The notes under the pieces: generated by a model
Database searches by the model: none
Told to the model about the DNA's origin: nothing
Seen by the model: only the letters and a program-made list of their open reading frames with translations
NCBI GenBank assembly: GCA_002682825.1
Contig: NOKP01000031.1
Coordinates: 726,353-790,352, forward strand
From: Neonectria sp. B-13
Taxonomy: Eukaryota; Ascomycota; Sordariomycetes; Hypocreales; Nectriaceae
Length of the DNA stretch: 64,000 nucleotides
Direction: 5' to 3'
Shown here: positions 1 through 12,193 of the stretch, piece by piece
Numbering within the stretch: position 1 is the stretch's first letter
Layout: every line of letters begins with the position of its first letter
Made by a program: the position numbers and the translations under genes

Positions 1-64
1 CCCGCATCCTAACCCGTCTCCTCATCCTCTCACACTAGCCTGTTCCAAGCATCTCGCGATTTCA

Positions 65-603
65 TCACCTCCGCATTTCTTCCCACTGCGGAACGCCTTC
101 CATCGCACTCACCCATCCCGGCCGATTCCTGACGAAAATCTCGTTGCTAGGTCGGATGTTGAGACTAGTCAAATTTTAGTTTATTATCGGCAGGCGGCGT
201 GTAAATGAGACAGCATCTCACTTACCCTTTGTCCAGAATTGATGTCCGAATCATATGATACACCCCTTTAGCTGAGCCGGGAATAGTCCAAAGAGTGCAT
301 CCGCAGCTCCGGCAAAAGGCCTTCTCCTTGCCACTACCGCTGGCTGTATCAGTGAGGTTGAAGAAACCGATCGCCCCCTCCTCTGCTGAGACCTGCACGT
401 CTTTCGTCGCAAACTTGGCAATCTAGTAAATTTGTGAGGTTCTGTCTGTGTGCCCTTAGAGTCTTGTAACTTACCACCTGATGTGTTCCTCCAGCTCCTT
501 TACTGCAGTGCTCGCAAAAGCATGAAAGCACTGAGATTGGTTCCGATGAGATGTTCAGGCTCACGGCGGCGCAAAGGCACTTTCCTGCGTACGGGGCTGG
601 CAT
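65..603 (-). CDS. GFA-domain (glutathione-dependent formaldehyde-activating-like) zinc protein
   Basis: Three exons, about 603-475, 422-226 and 164-65, give a 141-residue protein. The introns have clean GT..AG ends and the phases fit. The protein starts MPAPYAGKCLC and carries the paired-cysteine pattern of GFA (former DUF636) proteins: CLC near residue 9, CFCEHC near residue 28, and CRSCGC in exon 2. It ends with the NEIFVRNRPGW-type segment common in fungal members. GFA proteins bind zinc; the founding member uses glutathione adducts of formaldehyde, but most fungal homologues have no proven substrate. It is a small, presumably cytosolic, protein and lies next to the beta-glucosidase with no obvious shared promoter. 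Function beyond the family is unknown. Confidence 0.8.
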
Positions 604-1085
604 GTCGGTTGTTTGATCCTGTGTTTGCCTTGCCGGTCTCTCATTCTCTTATATATTCTCTATTAACATTGAAGTCTCGAGTATTTAGCAACAGCCGCGT
701 AGGGGGGTGGGCGGAGCCGGGACGCATCAATATTCTCCGAAAGCCCGAAGCCGGATCACTCTCGATTCATGGACTTCGGAATGGAGGCAGGTATATGGGC
801 ACACCGCGGTGGTCGTAGTCTTGACTTCCATACCCGTCCTTCGCAATGTACAGTCGACGGATAGTTGTTTGCTCCGATGACTACGGATGTACTCACAAAG
901 CACGGCTGTTTGGTCCCTACTCAACGAAACATGGATTGTACTGTTCTGGGATATTCTCGGGATGGAGTTCGATCCAAAGTGAATAGTTTGGTCATCGGAC
1001 TGTCTCATCAAATATCGGCACTCAGACTGACTCCGAAAATTGCATCTTTCTCTCTTACTCTCATTTGCCACTATGTATTCAACAT
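604..1085. other. Intergenic, no gene seen
   Basis: This 480-base gap lies between the 5' end of the GFA gene and the 3' end of the beta-glucosidase gene. Open frames here are short, overlap each other on both strands and match nothing I recognise. A TATA-like run (tatatattc) at about 650-658 lies upstream of the GFA gene and could serve its promoter. Confidence 0.5.
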
Positions 1086-3728
1086 CTACAAACCGAAGAC
1101 GGACCCATCCATCTTGACAACAACCTGCTGAATAACGTCGGCCGATGACAATCCAAGTGAAAAGTGGTAACCTCCTCCATCAACCACCCACTGCTTCAGT
1201 CCTTGGTTGTAATACGCCACATCCCTAGTCTTAACTTGGATCTGAACTGTCTTGTGTTCTCCAGGTTGCAGCCGAGTCTTTTTGAAGCCAACAAGAGCTT
1301 TGATCGGGTGGTCGGGAGAGGCAGTCGATCTACCAACGTAGATCTGTACCAGGGTACCACCTGCGAGGCGACCAGTGTTCGTAACGTCGACAGTGACAGT
1401 CCAGTCCTGTCCTTGTCTAGCCACGCTCATAGATCCGTACTGAAATGATGTGTAAGAAAGTCCGTGCCCAAATGGAAAGTTGACTTTGGTTCGGTCAATG
1501 CGATCATAGTGTCGATATCCCACGAAGACACCCTCGGCATATGTGACTTTCAGCTGGCCGTTAACATATTCGCCAGGAAAGTTGCCGTAAGCCGGAGAAT
1601 CCTCGACGTATTTCGGGAAGCTGACTGGCAGACGGCCTTCAGGATTCACGGCACCAGTCAGAACGTCTGCAATCGAATGACCACACTCCTGGCCGGGGAA
1701 CCAGGCCTGTACTACTGCGGCAACCTGGTCGAGCCAAGGCATAGATATGGCCACGCCGGTCGAATTCACGACCACAGTGTTGGGGTTGGCTGAAGCAACC
1801 GCTGATACAAGAGCATCCTGGGTGCCCTTCCGCGGCAAGTTAAACGAATCTTGATCGCGACCTTCCGTTTCCCACTGCGGGTCGTGGCCAGTAAAAACGA
1901 TGGCAAGATCGGCGTCTTGGGCAGCTTGCACAGCCTCTCCCTGGAGGTCAGCGTCGTGGTCTGACTCAAGTGAAAAGCCCAGGCGCACGCCACTGCGGCC
2001 TTCGAGGATCTTGAGGCCAATCTTTGTTGGCGGGTCGGTACAGATACGCAGGCGGTAGGTCTTTTCAGCCGTGAAGCTATACCTGAACTCTTCCTCTGGG
2101 GCAGCCAGGAACAAAGAACCCATGGGGTCTGTGCAGTTGGCGGTTTGCTCGAAGACGAGGTCGTCATCAACGAAGACTCGCGTTGGCCCAAGTCCAGAGC
2201 ACGCGATGTAGTGTTCGCCTGACTCGGTGGGCGTAAAATCCCCAACAATCTCGAGTCGTCTCCACAGTGACTCTTGCGAACCCAGTGGTGAGTACGCCGA
2301 CGTAAGCTGTCCATGTAAAACCGAGGTTGGCTCAGTATTCTCGCCTTCAAACAAGAGTCGAGTAAATCCTGGCTGTCCATCAAGAGCGAGAACCTTGGCG
2401 CAACTCCCGTCGCGGCTAATGGGGGGAAGAAGACGCTCCTTATGCGCCCCTTTGGCGTATGTAAACGTAACCGCATCCCCGAGGGCTTCGTGGAGACCAT
2501 CCCAAGGAGAAACCTTGCGATACGCGTTGACAGCTGCGCTTCCACCACCGTGTGCCATTGCATCTTTGGAAAACCCTATCAAAGCAATCTTCTTGCCCTT
2601 GACGTCGTCTTTTAACAGGGGCAAGATATTGTTCTTGTTCTTTAAAAGCACTATTCCACGTGCGCCAGCGTCTCGGATCATGGCTCGCAACTCAGGGGTG
2701 TCGGTCTTCTGCTCAGTCGCAGCAAGGTCTGCAGGCTCCTCCAACGCTTTCAGCTTGCGGGCAAATCGAATAACAGCACGAGCACGGTCGTTGATGGTAC
2801 TCTCCGACACGTCTCCTCGCTGGACAGCCTCAACAACGGAGTCCTCTTTGCGAATTCGTGCCGGTCCAGGCATCTCAAGGTCCAGGCCAGCGTTGAGCGC
2901 CGCAGTCACCGAGTTTGTACCGCCCCAATCACTCATTACCAAGCCCTCCCAGCCCCAGTTATCGCGCAGAACATCTCGCAACAGCCAGTTGTTTTCGTCG
3001 CAGTGCACTCCGTTGACGTGGTTGTAGGCGGTCATCAGGGCCCATGGCTTGGCCTCTTTCACCGCAATCTCAAAGGGCCGGAGGTAGATTTCTCGGAGGG
3101 CGCGCTCATCGATGGTCTCATCCACTGTTGTCCGCGCCGTTTCTTGCTCATTGGCCACAAAGTGTTTAATTGTAGCAGACACCCCTGAATCCTGTAGACC
3201 CTGGATGACCTGGGAGGAGAGCTTACCGGTGAGGAACGGATCCTCACTAAAACTCTCAAAGTTCCGCCCTCCCAGCGGATGACGGTGAATACACACCGTG
3301 GGACCCAGCATGCAGTTCACATTCTTGCTGCGTGCTTCTTTTGCAAGCGCGCGACCGAACTTGTTTGCAAGCTCGGCATCAAAACTGGCTGCCAGGTTGC
3401 ATGCTGCAGGGAAACAAGCAGATTTGATGCTGACATCGGTGGCCGCTGAGCGTACTCCATTTGGCCCATCGGCAGTCTGGACATTATTTCAGCGTGTATC
3501 TTTACAGAAACATAACTTATTGCCTACCTTGATGGACGGGATACCTTTTTCAGCAATGCCAACAGTCTCGGAGAAGTTCTTGCCGACAAGGAGAGATATC
3601 TGAGGTTGTCGTTAGCTTCAGCGCGAACTCTCCACCCGCCGGCGTCTGACCTTTTCTTCCAGCGTCAGCGTGCTGAGAATCGCGTCAACGTCTGTACTGA
3701 ACTCCATCGCGATGTTTGCCTTGGACAT
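1086..3728 (-). CDS. GH3 beta-glucosidase with PA14 insert, intracellular type
   Basis: Three exons: the first ends in LTLEEK, the second reads ISLLVGKNFSE, and the third runs uninterrupted from the TADGPNG motif to the stop. The total is about 847 residues if the start is at 3728; a second in-frame ATG at 3707 is possible. The GH3 TIM-barrel comes first, with the VMSDWGG nucleophile motif (Asp at about 234). A PA14 segment follows in the middle (about residues 380-540), then the alpha/beta sandwich and a C-terminal fibronectin-III-like domain. There is no signal peptide, so it likely hydrolyses beta-glucosides imported into the cell. The adjacent sugar transporter on the same strand supports this. 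The first donor is GTCAGA, weaker than usual. Substrate (cellobiose, flavonoid glucoside or other) cannot be told from sequence. Confidence 0.9.
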
Positions 3729-4640
3729 AAATCGGTAGCAAGACTTGTTACGGGGAAGCCCCTCTCCTCCCACGATTTCCATCCTTTTTCTTGTACCCAA
3801 GCGAGTTTAGCTTCAGTGGGGTCGGCCAATCATAGTCCGTTCCGAACTTCTTCGGAAGGGCTCGGAATCGTCGGAGCATCATCGGGTTGTTAGCAAACCC
3901 GAAAACGCTACACCGGATATTCTGAAGATGATCACTGCAATGACTCCACAGCCATGACTAGCCTTGAACCCCGAGATTCATGTTCAGGCTAATATGTTCG
4001 AGTTGGGGGCTCATGTGCGGGGTTTTTGCTTGGTAATTATGGAGTACAGTCCGGGGAACTGGGCCACCATTGTTCGCCGCCAACTATGGCACAAACACAG
4101 CTTGGTTGGTCTGGAACTATTAGCGTACTGGTTCTACACCGTCGCTAAATGCAAACATATGAGGCAATTAGCCTGGCTGGGTTTGTGCAAACGGTGATAG
4201 ACAGCTTCTACTCCAAACGGGGGGTCACCTTGAAAGGAGACTATATTACGATCAGCTTGGGCCGTTTGTTGATCTTTCGAAGAGCAAGCATCATGGATAC
4301 GTCGGTCATGCTATTATCGGAGCTTATCACTGTCGATGTGAAAGACGCTGACATGTTCCGTGGGATTGGGTTTCCCCAGTTGTTGTTTCACAAGGCTCAA
4401 GTTAATTGAAAATCGAGGTCTCACGTTCGTATGGAATGCAATGTTTAGGAACTATTTGGTAAATTGGTAGTGATTTTCCAACCTAGATTTCTCCCACACG
4501 TCACAACATAAAACTGAGGAATGTGACGAATCGAGTTTGGTATTAAACCACTCTTTTGTGCTAACATAAGCCTACAATGACTTCTTCTTGATGCCCAACT
4601 TGTCAGACTCCGAGGTGTTCCATGATGCGGCGAAGGGCAC
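3729..4640. other. Intergenic, no gene seen
   Basis: This 900-base stretch lies between the 5' end of the GH3 gene and the 3' end of the sugar transporter. It should hold the GH3 promoter and the transporter terminator. Short open frames at 3964-4409 on the plus strand have no recognisable domain or plausible splice partners. Confidence 0.5.
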
Positions 4641-6421
4641 CTAAGCAAGTTCAACCTGGTCAACCGTCTTCTTTGTGTGCTTCTCATCGTACTCCCCGCC
4701 CTCAATATCAGCCAGCTTGTTTTCCGCAATGGTGCCGCGCGACTTTCCTTCGAAAACTTCGCGGATCTCTTCCAGCGTGTGGCCTTTGGTCTCGGGGAAA
4801 AGGAACCAAATGACGCAAAGGAGAAAGGCCAAAATGCAACAGAAAACAATGTAATACTTCCATCCAATAGCCAGCATAGCAATGGGATTGATCTGGTTTC
4901 CTACAACAAGAGTGGTAAATGTTGAGAGATACATAACGGAGACGCCGCGGCTTCGAAGGGTATATGGGTAAATCTCGACAACATACGCCTGCAGCAATGG
5001 TGCCCACGCAATAGCATAGAAGAAAAAGGTGATGAAGATGAAACCAACGACAACTCGACCAGTTGTTTCGTCGTGGGTCGAGATGAAGTGCGAAGTGAGG
5101 CCCGTCCAAATTATATAGCTCACAAGCATACCGCCAGTTGAGGTTAGGAATAAGGTGCGACGGCCAAGTCGGTCAACCATCAGTGCTCCGGCAAAGACAG
5201 CCGCAAGCCAGTTGGAGATTTGCAACAACCCGTTGATGAGCGTCTGTTCTTTGGCCTTGGTGATGCCAATGGTGTTGAGGACAAGGAAGAGATAGTACGA
5301 AATCAAATTAATTCCATTGCACTGGGCACCGCAGCCCACGATGACAGCAATGAGCGTTCGCTTGCGGTTGGCGGGGGTGCGGACGAGTTCAAGCCACGAG
5401 TTCTGGGACATGGAGTCGGCTTCGTAGGTCAGGGCGCCTTCAATCTCGGCCATCTCGAAGTTCACGAGCGGCGAGTCTTCGTCACCTCCGCCATGGTAAT
5501 CCACAAGAATCTTGCGAGCTTCAGCCCGGCGGCCGTGTGCGATGAGCCATCGAGGTGATTCGGGGAGAAAGTAGATGGCGAGAAGCTGTAAGGTGGGGAG
5601 CAGACCTTGGAGCAGTGAGGGGATTCTCCAGCTCCAAGCTGTGTCGATCTTGAAGGTTCCATAAGTGCACCACGCAGCGATGATGCCGCCCAAGTACTAT
5701 CAAACGCCAGTGTCAGTCTTGCAGTCATTATCAATGATATAACGGCAACAACTCACGAAGGATGTGTTGTACAAGGCCGTCAGCTTTCCACGATGCGTAG
5801 GGTACGCAAGCTCTGTAATCAGGATGGGGCTGGGCTGGGCGAGGAAGCTAGTAAAGAATCCGAGGATGGCTCTGGCGGCAATGAACATGTGTAGGTTTTT
5901 CGAAAATCCTTGCATGATGGCAAATGCGATGCAGGCGACGGCGCCAATCGCCATGGTCGTTTTTCGTCCGTATCGATCGCAAATATATGTCACCAGGAAC
6001 AAGGCCACGACCTTTCCGGCAGGGTAGACGGCATTAAGAGCACCCAATATAGCGCCTGTGGGGTGGTCGAAGTACTCTTGCCATTGTGGCAGAGTCTGGA
6101 GTCCGTTCATCATCGATCCTATGACTGTTGGTTATTGAAACTATTTGCTGCAGGATCATGGAAACCTACCATCGTAGCCGATCGCGCCAGAGGAAACGAG
6201 AGGTACCAAGAGGAGAAGATTGAGCCGAATGAGATGTGGCGTGCGATACCAAGGTCGGGGGTCATCGGGGAGAACCTGGAAATTTTGTGAGCTCTTGGTC
6301 TGACCATTGCCAATTGGTCGACAATGAATGTTGTCTCTCCGGGACTTGAACTCACTGCGGCGATGTCAGAACCGGCCGCCGCCGCCGCCCCCTTCTTTTC
6401 GCCCTTATTCAGAAGACCCAT
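4641..6421 (-). CDS. MFS sugar transporter (lactose/cellobiose permease-like)
   Basis: Four exons, about 6421-6356, 6275-6170, 6118-5757 and 5696-4641, give 529 residues in continuous phase. Splicing restores the family's conserved first helix region (WYRTPHLIRLN, then GYDGSMMNGLQTL). The sugar-porter signatures are visible: DRYGRK after helix 2, PESPRWL before the central loop, DRLGRR in the second half, and PETKGHTLEEI near the C-terminus. About twelve membrane segments are expected, so it acts in the plasma membrane as a proton symporter. Its neighbour is an intracellular GH3 beta-glucosidase on the same strand, a pairing common for fungal uptake and internal hydrolysis of beta-linked disaccharides or glucosides. 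The start at 6421 is preferred over an upstream in-frame ATG at 6463 because the peptide then begins in the usual place. Confidence 0.9.
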
Positions 6422-7560
6422 CGAGACGAGGAGGCACGGAAGATGACTTGTTGAATTGACCAAAGAGGTATGTAGAGGATGTCTAGTCGACGGTTGTGTC
6501 TCGGAACTGGTATTGAAGTGAGGGCCAGGAGAGGCATGCCCTTTATGTTCCTATGTTCTGTGTCGGGAATCAAGATTTGTCTCCAGGGGCCAACCCCACA
6601 CGCTCCATGACTGACCCCACGGGGAATGGTGTGTCCACGTGCAGTAGAGTCCTTTGTCTGGACTCTGGACTAGGGCTCCGACGATTCGGTTCGCCGCCTC
6701 AGAGGAGCTTCCGAGATGCCGGAGCGGAGCCAATGTGGAATATCCTACAGCGACTAATGCGCCCCCGCTCGGTTCAAGAGGCATGGGTATGAGCATATGA
6801 AGCGGTGGACTTTTGCTTCATAACCTCGGGGTTCGGGGTTGACCATCAGTACGAAAAACCCCATTCCGAGATTATGCCCAATCGGAAGCCAGCACTCTCG
6901 GACCTTGTGAACGGTTAAGAACGGCCCTGTCACGAGCCTAACTAACATAGTGCTCTCCATGGATCATGACTACGATCTGGGCCTTCTCGTTATTTCGTTC
7001 ATAATTGGAACACAATTGTGACAAGCCAACAAACACCGTGAACATGCGTGGAACGAAGCGCTGCCAGGTTACAGTTACAGAATGCTTGTTAAAGTACCCT
7101 GGAGGAACGATATAGGGTAGCTTGCGTGGAATTATCGGGTACGTTTCTGTAGACTCAACACTACACTGCAACCTTCTTAAACATTGCTGAGGTGTATAAG
7201 ACGCTGGGGTGCGACGGACAGGTTTCTATTCGCGGACAATAATGAGTATTTTTGGACTTGCAGGATAAGTTAAGCGACTGTTTGTTACCTCTTTTGTGAA
7301 AGGACGAGCATGAAAATCCGGGAGTGCTGCACCAATGAGTAATCATTTCACGTGATCATTTCGCAACTCCACAATAGGCCACGAGATCAGCGGATGAGTC
7401 TTTTCCGCGCTTCTGATGACAAGCTAGGTCTCAGGAGACGCCCCTTTTCGTTCACTAAACTCGAGGCTGCCGAACCTGTGCAGAGTACGTTCTTCTAAGA
7501 CCTTGTAGGCTAATACTATGACACTAAAGTGGTTCCTAGTCGCCCTCGATCCGTTCAAGG
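6422..7560. other. Intergenic, shared upstream region of divergent genes
   Basis: The 1.1-kb gap separates the divergently transcribed sugar transporter and bicupin gene. Open frames are short and conflict with each other. I see no RNA gene or repeat. Confidence 0.45.
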
Positions 7561-8657
7561 ATGGGCATCCCCTTATCCGCTTTTCCTCCAGGGACGAGAA
7601 GCACCTATGTGCTGGATCAGCTCGATGGAGAGCGTATTGCAATACCTGGAAGCAGTAGCGTGCTTCGTATTATTGCGTCTGCAAAAGAAACTGACGGCAG
7701 AATCGCCGTATTCTATTGGGCCGCGGTCCCAACCGACACAATTGTTAGCTGTTCGCACCGCGAGGCCTATATTGCCTTCGTAGCAACTAAAGGAAGTGTG
7801 AGAATCTGGAATGGCGAAATGTGCCGAGATCTACACCCAGGAGATTTCGCGTTTGTGCCGCCAGTAAGAGAATCTTCTTTCCTGAACCTATCCGCGTACC
7901 AGGAGCTTACCATCTGCACGTGTAGGGAACTGTGTATGGATACCAGCCACTTGCACCATATACAGAAATGCTAGCTCTCACCACTCCAGGAAATCAAGTG
8001 GATCTCTATAGAGCTCTGGGTGAAGAACACACCGGCATCTTGGCACCAACAAATGACAACCTCAACGCACCAAAGGTTCTACCTTCAGCCTTCGATGTTC
8101 GCATCGAAGCCAATTGGCAGCCCCCAGAGCCGTCTCCCTGGCTAGAGACAGACAGATGTTTGCCAAAGTCTGTGGAACCCTATTTCCTTCGTGCGAATAC
8201 TGGCCCCCAGTGGATGTTTGGCGGAGTCTTGGCCAGGCCATTCGCCACTGCAGCACAATGCGACGGCATGTTTTCCATTTCTACTCTGGAGTCATCATCT
8301 ACATATCCAGAACGGCCATTCTTCGATCGCTTTATGAGCTTTACTAGAGTAGATCACTGCCTTTGTGTGATGGAGGGGTTATTTAAAGTGAAGCTCAAGG
8401 GGGATAGCGACTGGACTTTCGTGCGAGAAGGTCAAACCATTTTCATTCGTGCTAGGCAATTCTTTACTGCTGATATTGCCAGTAAGTTTGTCCGCATAAT
8501 ATCACTAAGTAATGGTATTGGCCTCGATGGGTTGATTTACAAGGGTGGGTATAAATGCAGTGGTGCTATCTTGCCGGAGACAGTGCAAACCTGGGACGGC
8601 TGGGATGAGACACGTCTTAAGTCTGCGTGTGCAGAGATTGGAGCTCAGATTGAATGA
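7561..8657 (+). CDS. Bicupin, quercetin 2,3-dioxygenase-like
   Basis: Two exons, 7561-7863 and 7926-8657, joined in phase 0 across a GTAAGA..TAG intron of 62 nt, give about 344 residues. The join recreates the cupin sentence GDFAFVPPGTVYGYQPLAPY, and both halves look like cupin barrels separated by a linker, as in fungal flavonol dioxygenases (quercetinases), which open the flavonol C ring and release CO. The metal-binding residues look incomplete: the first cupin has SHREAY where quercetinases have H-x-H-x4-E, and its last ligand position reads VYGYQ rather than a histidine. It may therefore be a relative with another or no catalytic role. No signal peptide is apparent, whereas classical Aspergillus quercetinases are secreted. 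The neighbouring genes are a beta-glucosidase/sugar transporter pair and a DHA2 transporter. Confidence 0.75.
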
Positions 8658-9000
8658 CAGTGTAACAACATAAGCAGTTGTCATATTGCAATATGCAGTC
8701 TTTCCCACGTGATTACAATGCTCAGCCGAATTATACAACAAGGTAGAGCTTGGTCGGGAAATCCCCGAACCGGGGACGGAGAACTCCCGCTGGCCGTTGT
8801 CTCCATCCGCTCTATCCGGCTGGTGGTTGAAAAGGCGGGGACGGCCTGGCAGATAACCAGCTAAATAACCGGGCGACCTCCGAAAGGATCTCCAAGCACG
8901 GAAACCCGATGAGTCAGGATGAAGTGCTGTGTGTTTATAAAGGACGCATTTTCATCATGTTAACACTGGTCTTTTGTTATCTGTATTGGGACATTCAACC
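8658..9000. promoter_or_regulatory. Promoter region of the DHA2 transporter
   Basis: This 340-base gap precedes the transporter start. It contains a CCCCG-AAC-CGGGG inverted repeat at 8763-8775 and further CGG triplets downstream, the kind of site bound by Zn2Cys6 dimers. A tataaa-like element (tttataaagg, about 8935-8944) lies about 60 bases upstream of the ATG. Assignment to a regulator is inference. Confidence 0.45.
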
Positions 9001-10717
9001 ATGACTCGACAACAAGAGGTGACAAGGGCCGAACACGCCCTCCATGATCAAGCAAACCTGCTGCCGCGTCGGCAGCTTATTCTTGCCTTCGCTACTCTTT
9101 CTATTACGATGCTCATCGTGGCCATTGATCAGAATGGAATCTCAGTCGCACTCCCTACAATTGCGGCAGATCTCCATGCCGAAGCTACCATCTCGTGGGC
9201 CGGCACTGCGAGTCTACTAGCGAACACAACCTTCCAAATGCTCTATGGACGACTGTCTGATATCTTTGGACGCAAGACTGTCTATCTCGCCGCCATTGCA
9301 TTTCTTTCGATTGGAGATTTGCTCTGCGGACTGTCCCGGAGCGCCGTCATGTTCTACGTTTTCCGTGCCATAGCTGGTATCGGTGGCGGTGGCATTATGA
9401 ATCTCTCCATGATCATTGTCTCGGATATTGTGACGCTAGAACAGCGAGGCAAGTACCAGGGAATAATTGGAGGTATGGTAGGACTGGGAAACGTGATTGG
9501 TCCCTTTTTGGTTGCGGCATTGATCAAGAGGACATCGTGGAGAGTCTTCTTCTGGATGCTTTCGCCACTTGGAGCCCTCACCGCTTGTTCTACATACTTC
9601 TTTCTCCCAAGCAAGTCACGAACGGCAGGCTTCAGAGAAAGCGTGAAGCAGATTGACTGGATGGGCTCCTTGGTATCCTCGGCAGGGGTCATTCTTCTGC
9701 TCATTCCAATCACCGGAGGTTTGTTTTCCTCCTTTTTGCCCACGATGCGCCCAAGAGGACTAAAGATACATTGATATCTAGGTGGTGCCTACTTCTCCTG
9801 GGACTCGCCTATGATCATCAGTATGCTAGCTGTGGGCTTTGTCGCCTTTCTCTCCTTTGTGGTGTGGGAGTGGAAGCTTGCAAGGCTCCCTATGATGCCA
9901 GGTAAGCAAACTAGGCTCTGTCATCCGTTTCGCTGACACGGAATGTGCTTTCAGTCGAGATATTCAACAACCCGGTTGTTGTCGTCATGCTTGCGCAAAG
10001 CTTTCTCTTCGGATCCGTCTACCAAGCATACTTGTACTATGTGCCGCTCTACCTCCAGAATGCTCATCAGTTCTCTGTTATGACCTCGGCTCTTCTTTAT
10101 ATACCTTTAGTCATAGCACAGAGCTTGATCTCCATTCTGTCAGGGCAGTACATTTCTCGTCGGAAGCGGTATGGTGAAGTCATCGTGTTTGGATTCGGTA
10201 TTTGGACGCTGTAAGCACATTGCAACCCGTTCTCGTGTTCCGTTATGTTCTAACTTGACCGTGAAGAGGCGCTGGTCTAGCTTTGATGTTCAACAGAAAC
10301 ACCAACCCTGGATCCATCGTGGTCATTCTGATTCTAGTCGGAACAGGAGTGGGCTGCACCGTCCAGCCAACCCTTGTGGCGCTGCAAGCTCACTCTCCCA
10401 AGTACCGCCGGGCTGTTATCATTTCCAATCGAAACTTCTTCCGCAGCGCAGGCGGGGCTTGCGGCCTTGCGGTGTCAGCAGCACTCCTCCAGGGTCGATT
10501 GCAGGCAAGGTTGCCTCGGGAATACAAGTATCTTTCCGAGTCCACGTATGCATTACCGGACTCGGATGTGAGACGTGTTTCCGCCGTGCTGGACGCGTAT
10601 ATGGCAGCGAGCCATAGTGTCTTTATCCTTCAGGTACCATTGATTGGCTTGTGCTTTCTTTGTACAGCCTTTATTCGAGATCGAGGGTTGGAGCCACCGG
10701 AGGACCATGACAGGTGA
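9001..10717 (+). CDS. MFS drug/metabolite efflux transporter, DHA2 (14-TMS) type
   Basis: Four exons, 9001-9718, 9782-9901, 9955-10210 and 10267-10717, give 514 residues with every junction in phase. The N-terminal half shows the DHA2 pattern: AIDQNGISVALPTIAADL in helix 1, GRLSDIFGRKTVYL (motif A) between helices 2 and 3, and FRAIAGIGGGGIMNLS followed by VIGPFLVAAL (motif C-like). The C-terminal half ends in the cytosolic tail GLEPPEDHDR. Proteins of this class export drugs, toxins or secondary metabolites by proton antiport in the plasma membrane. It lies 343 bases downstream of the bicupin gene on the same strand, which suggests export or tolerance of the compound handled there. The ATG at 9001 follows a good context (caaccATGac). 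Confidence 0.88.
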
Positions 10718-12193
10718 GAATGCGACAATACAGAGTCGGCAAAAGTACTTGGCAACGGGCGACTTGCACGTTGGGGAGGGAAGGAATCTTTGAAGAAACT
10801 TGGGAAAGGTGAGTCAATCATGTTGACAGGTTTCCCGCGCCCAGTGGTGATGTTTGGACAGCATTGCGCTGCTGAAATATCGACACGAAGTAAGTTTGAC
10901 AGGTCAAGTATAAGAAACGTGAAAACAGTGGAAGATTTTGGAAGTTGAATTGTCCATGCAAGGGTTAGTTAGGTGGGGGAAGCTGAAACAAAATTAAATT
11001 AAATTGCTTGAGGAATAGCTTTCTCATTACTGCAAGGATTGCTGCAAACGAGATGATGGCTTGACGTTGTCATACTTGTGTGACAATTGCTCTGTATCTT
11101 GGCATGCCTCCAGATTACTCTGTGTCTCTCTTAGTAACGTTTTTCATTTTGTACAGAACAGTGGAGAAGATTGAACTGATATTACTGCTGTTTAGCGACC
11201 ACACGAGACGCCCAATCCAGAGCTGCTCCGGTAAAGTGGCCTGACAAGTAGGCACACTTAGTAGCGGTGCTGATTATTTAGGTGCTGGAGTTAATGGTTT
11301 AGACAATTTATACCGACTGACAGAGATGCTATTTCACAACCTAAATGAACGACAACCTTGATGCAGCATATGCCGGACTGACCGAAGCCCATGTTCACTA
11401 GCTAGTGACGTAAAGAATTGGCAGCGGAACGATTTCTTACCTTTGTAGTAACAAAGCATTGTCATTCATGAACCCGTGCCGTTCAGTGCCAAGGAGGCAC
11501 AGTCAGTCGAGTTATTGCATACGCAGCATCATTACAATAGAGTTCGATCTTGGACTGTTTCAGTGACCTGAACTCCTTGACGTGGGACCACCGAGACCCT
11601 CCGAACTGCATCGAACCACGTTTACGGTGAGTGTTCATTGGCCCCCACGAACGCCTCTTTCTGCATCAAATTAAATCTAGAAAGCCCATACATCCGCATG
11701 AACCCCGCCAAGAGTTTCTCTGGCGAGCTAATTTTGTGGGGGGACGAGGCCTTTAACGGCTTTGGCACCCACTTAAGAGTTGTTTGGGACTGGTGGAAAT
11801 TTTACGCGATGCTGCAATGGCCACCTTGATGATCAGATTGATAAGATAAAAAGCTCATCCTCCTTCGGTAGTGCCTGGGCACATACACAAAAGCGCAGCT
11901 GATGAAGCGGAATACTTCCGCCCATTCTATTCTAGCCCAAAATGGAGATACGAGAGGAAGGGAGCATTTACATTACGACACACCGAAATCGTATTGATCT
12001 TTCACTCTCCCGATGTCGGGCAAGAGTGAACCGGGGGGGTAAAGCGGTGGTGGTTTGTGGAGCTTCTTCGCGGTTCTCTCACCTCCATCTTCTTTATTAA
12101 AGCGGCTTCCCTGGTACAAAAGCAATGCAGTTAGTCCCTTATTCTTCTTTATTGGACAGCAGATAACATCAATTTTGTTCATCAGCCGCCGCG
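10718..12193. other. Intergenic, no gene seen
   Basis: This 1.5-kb region has one open frame over 60 codons (11638-11829 plus), which resembles nothing known to me and has no splice partners. It should include the promoter of the siderophore transporter. No repeat or RNA gene was recognised. Confidence 0.45.

Noticed and set aside
3964..4409. Two open frames on plus between the GH3 and transporter genes
   Set aside because: No domain, no splice partners and no plausible promoter; they overlap in different frames and look like chance.
11638..11829. 63-codon plus frame in the 10.7-12.2 kb gap
   Set aside because: Composition and wording are not protein-like beyond chance and no family was recognised.
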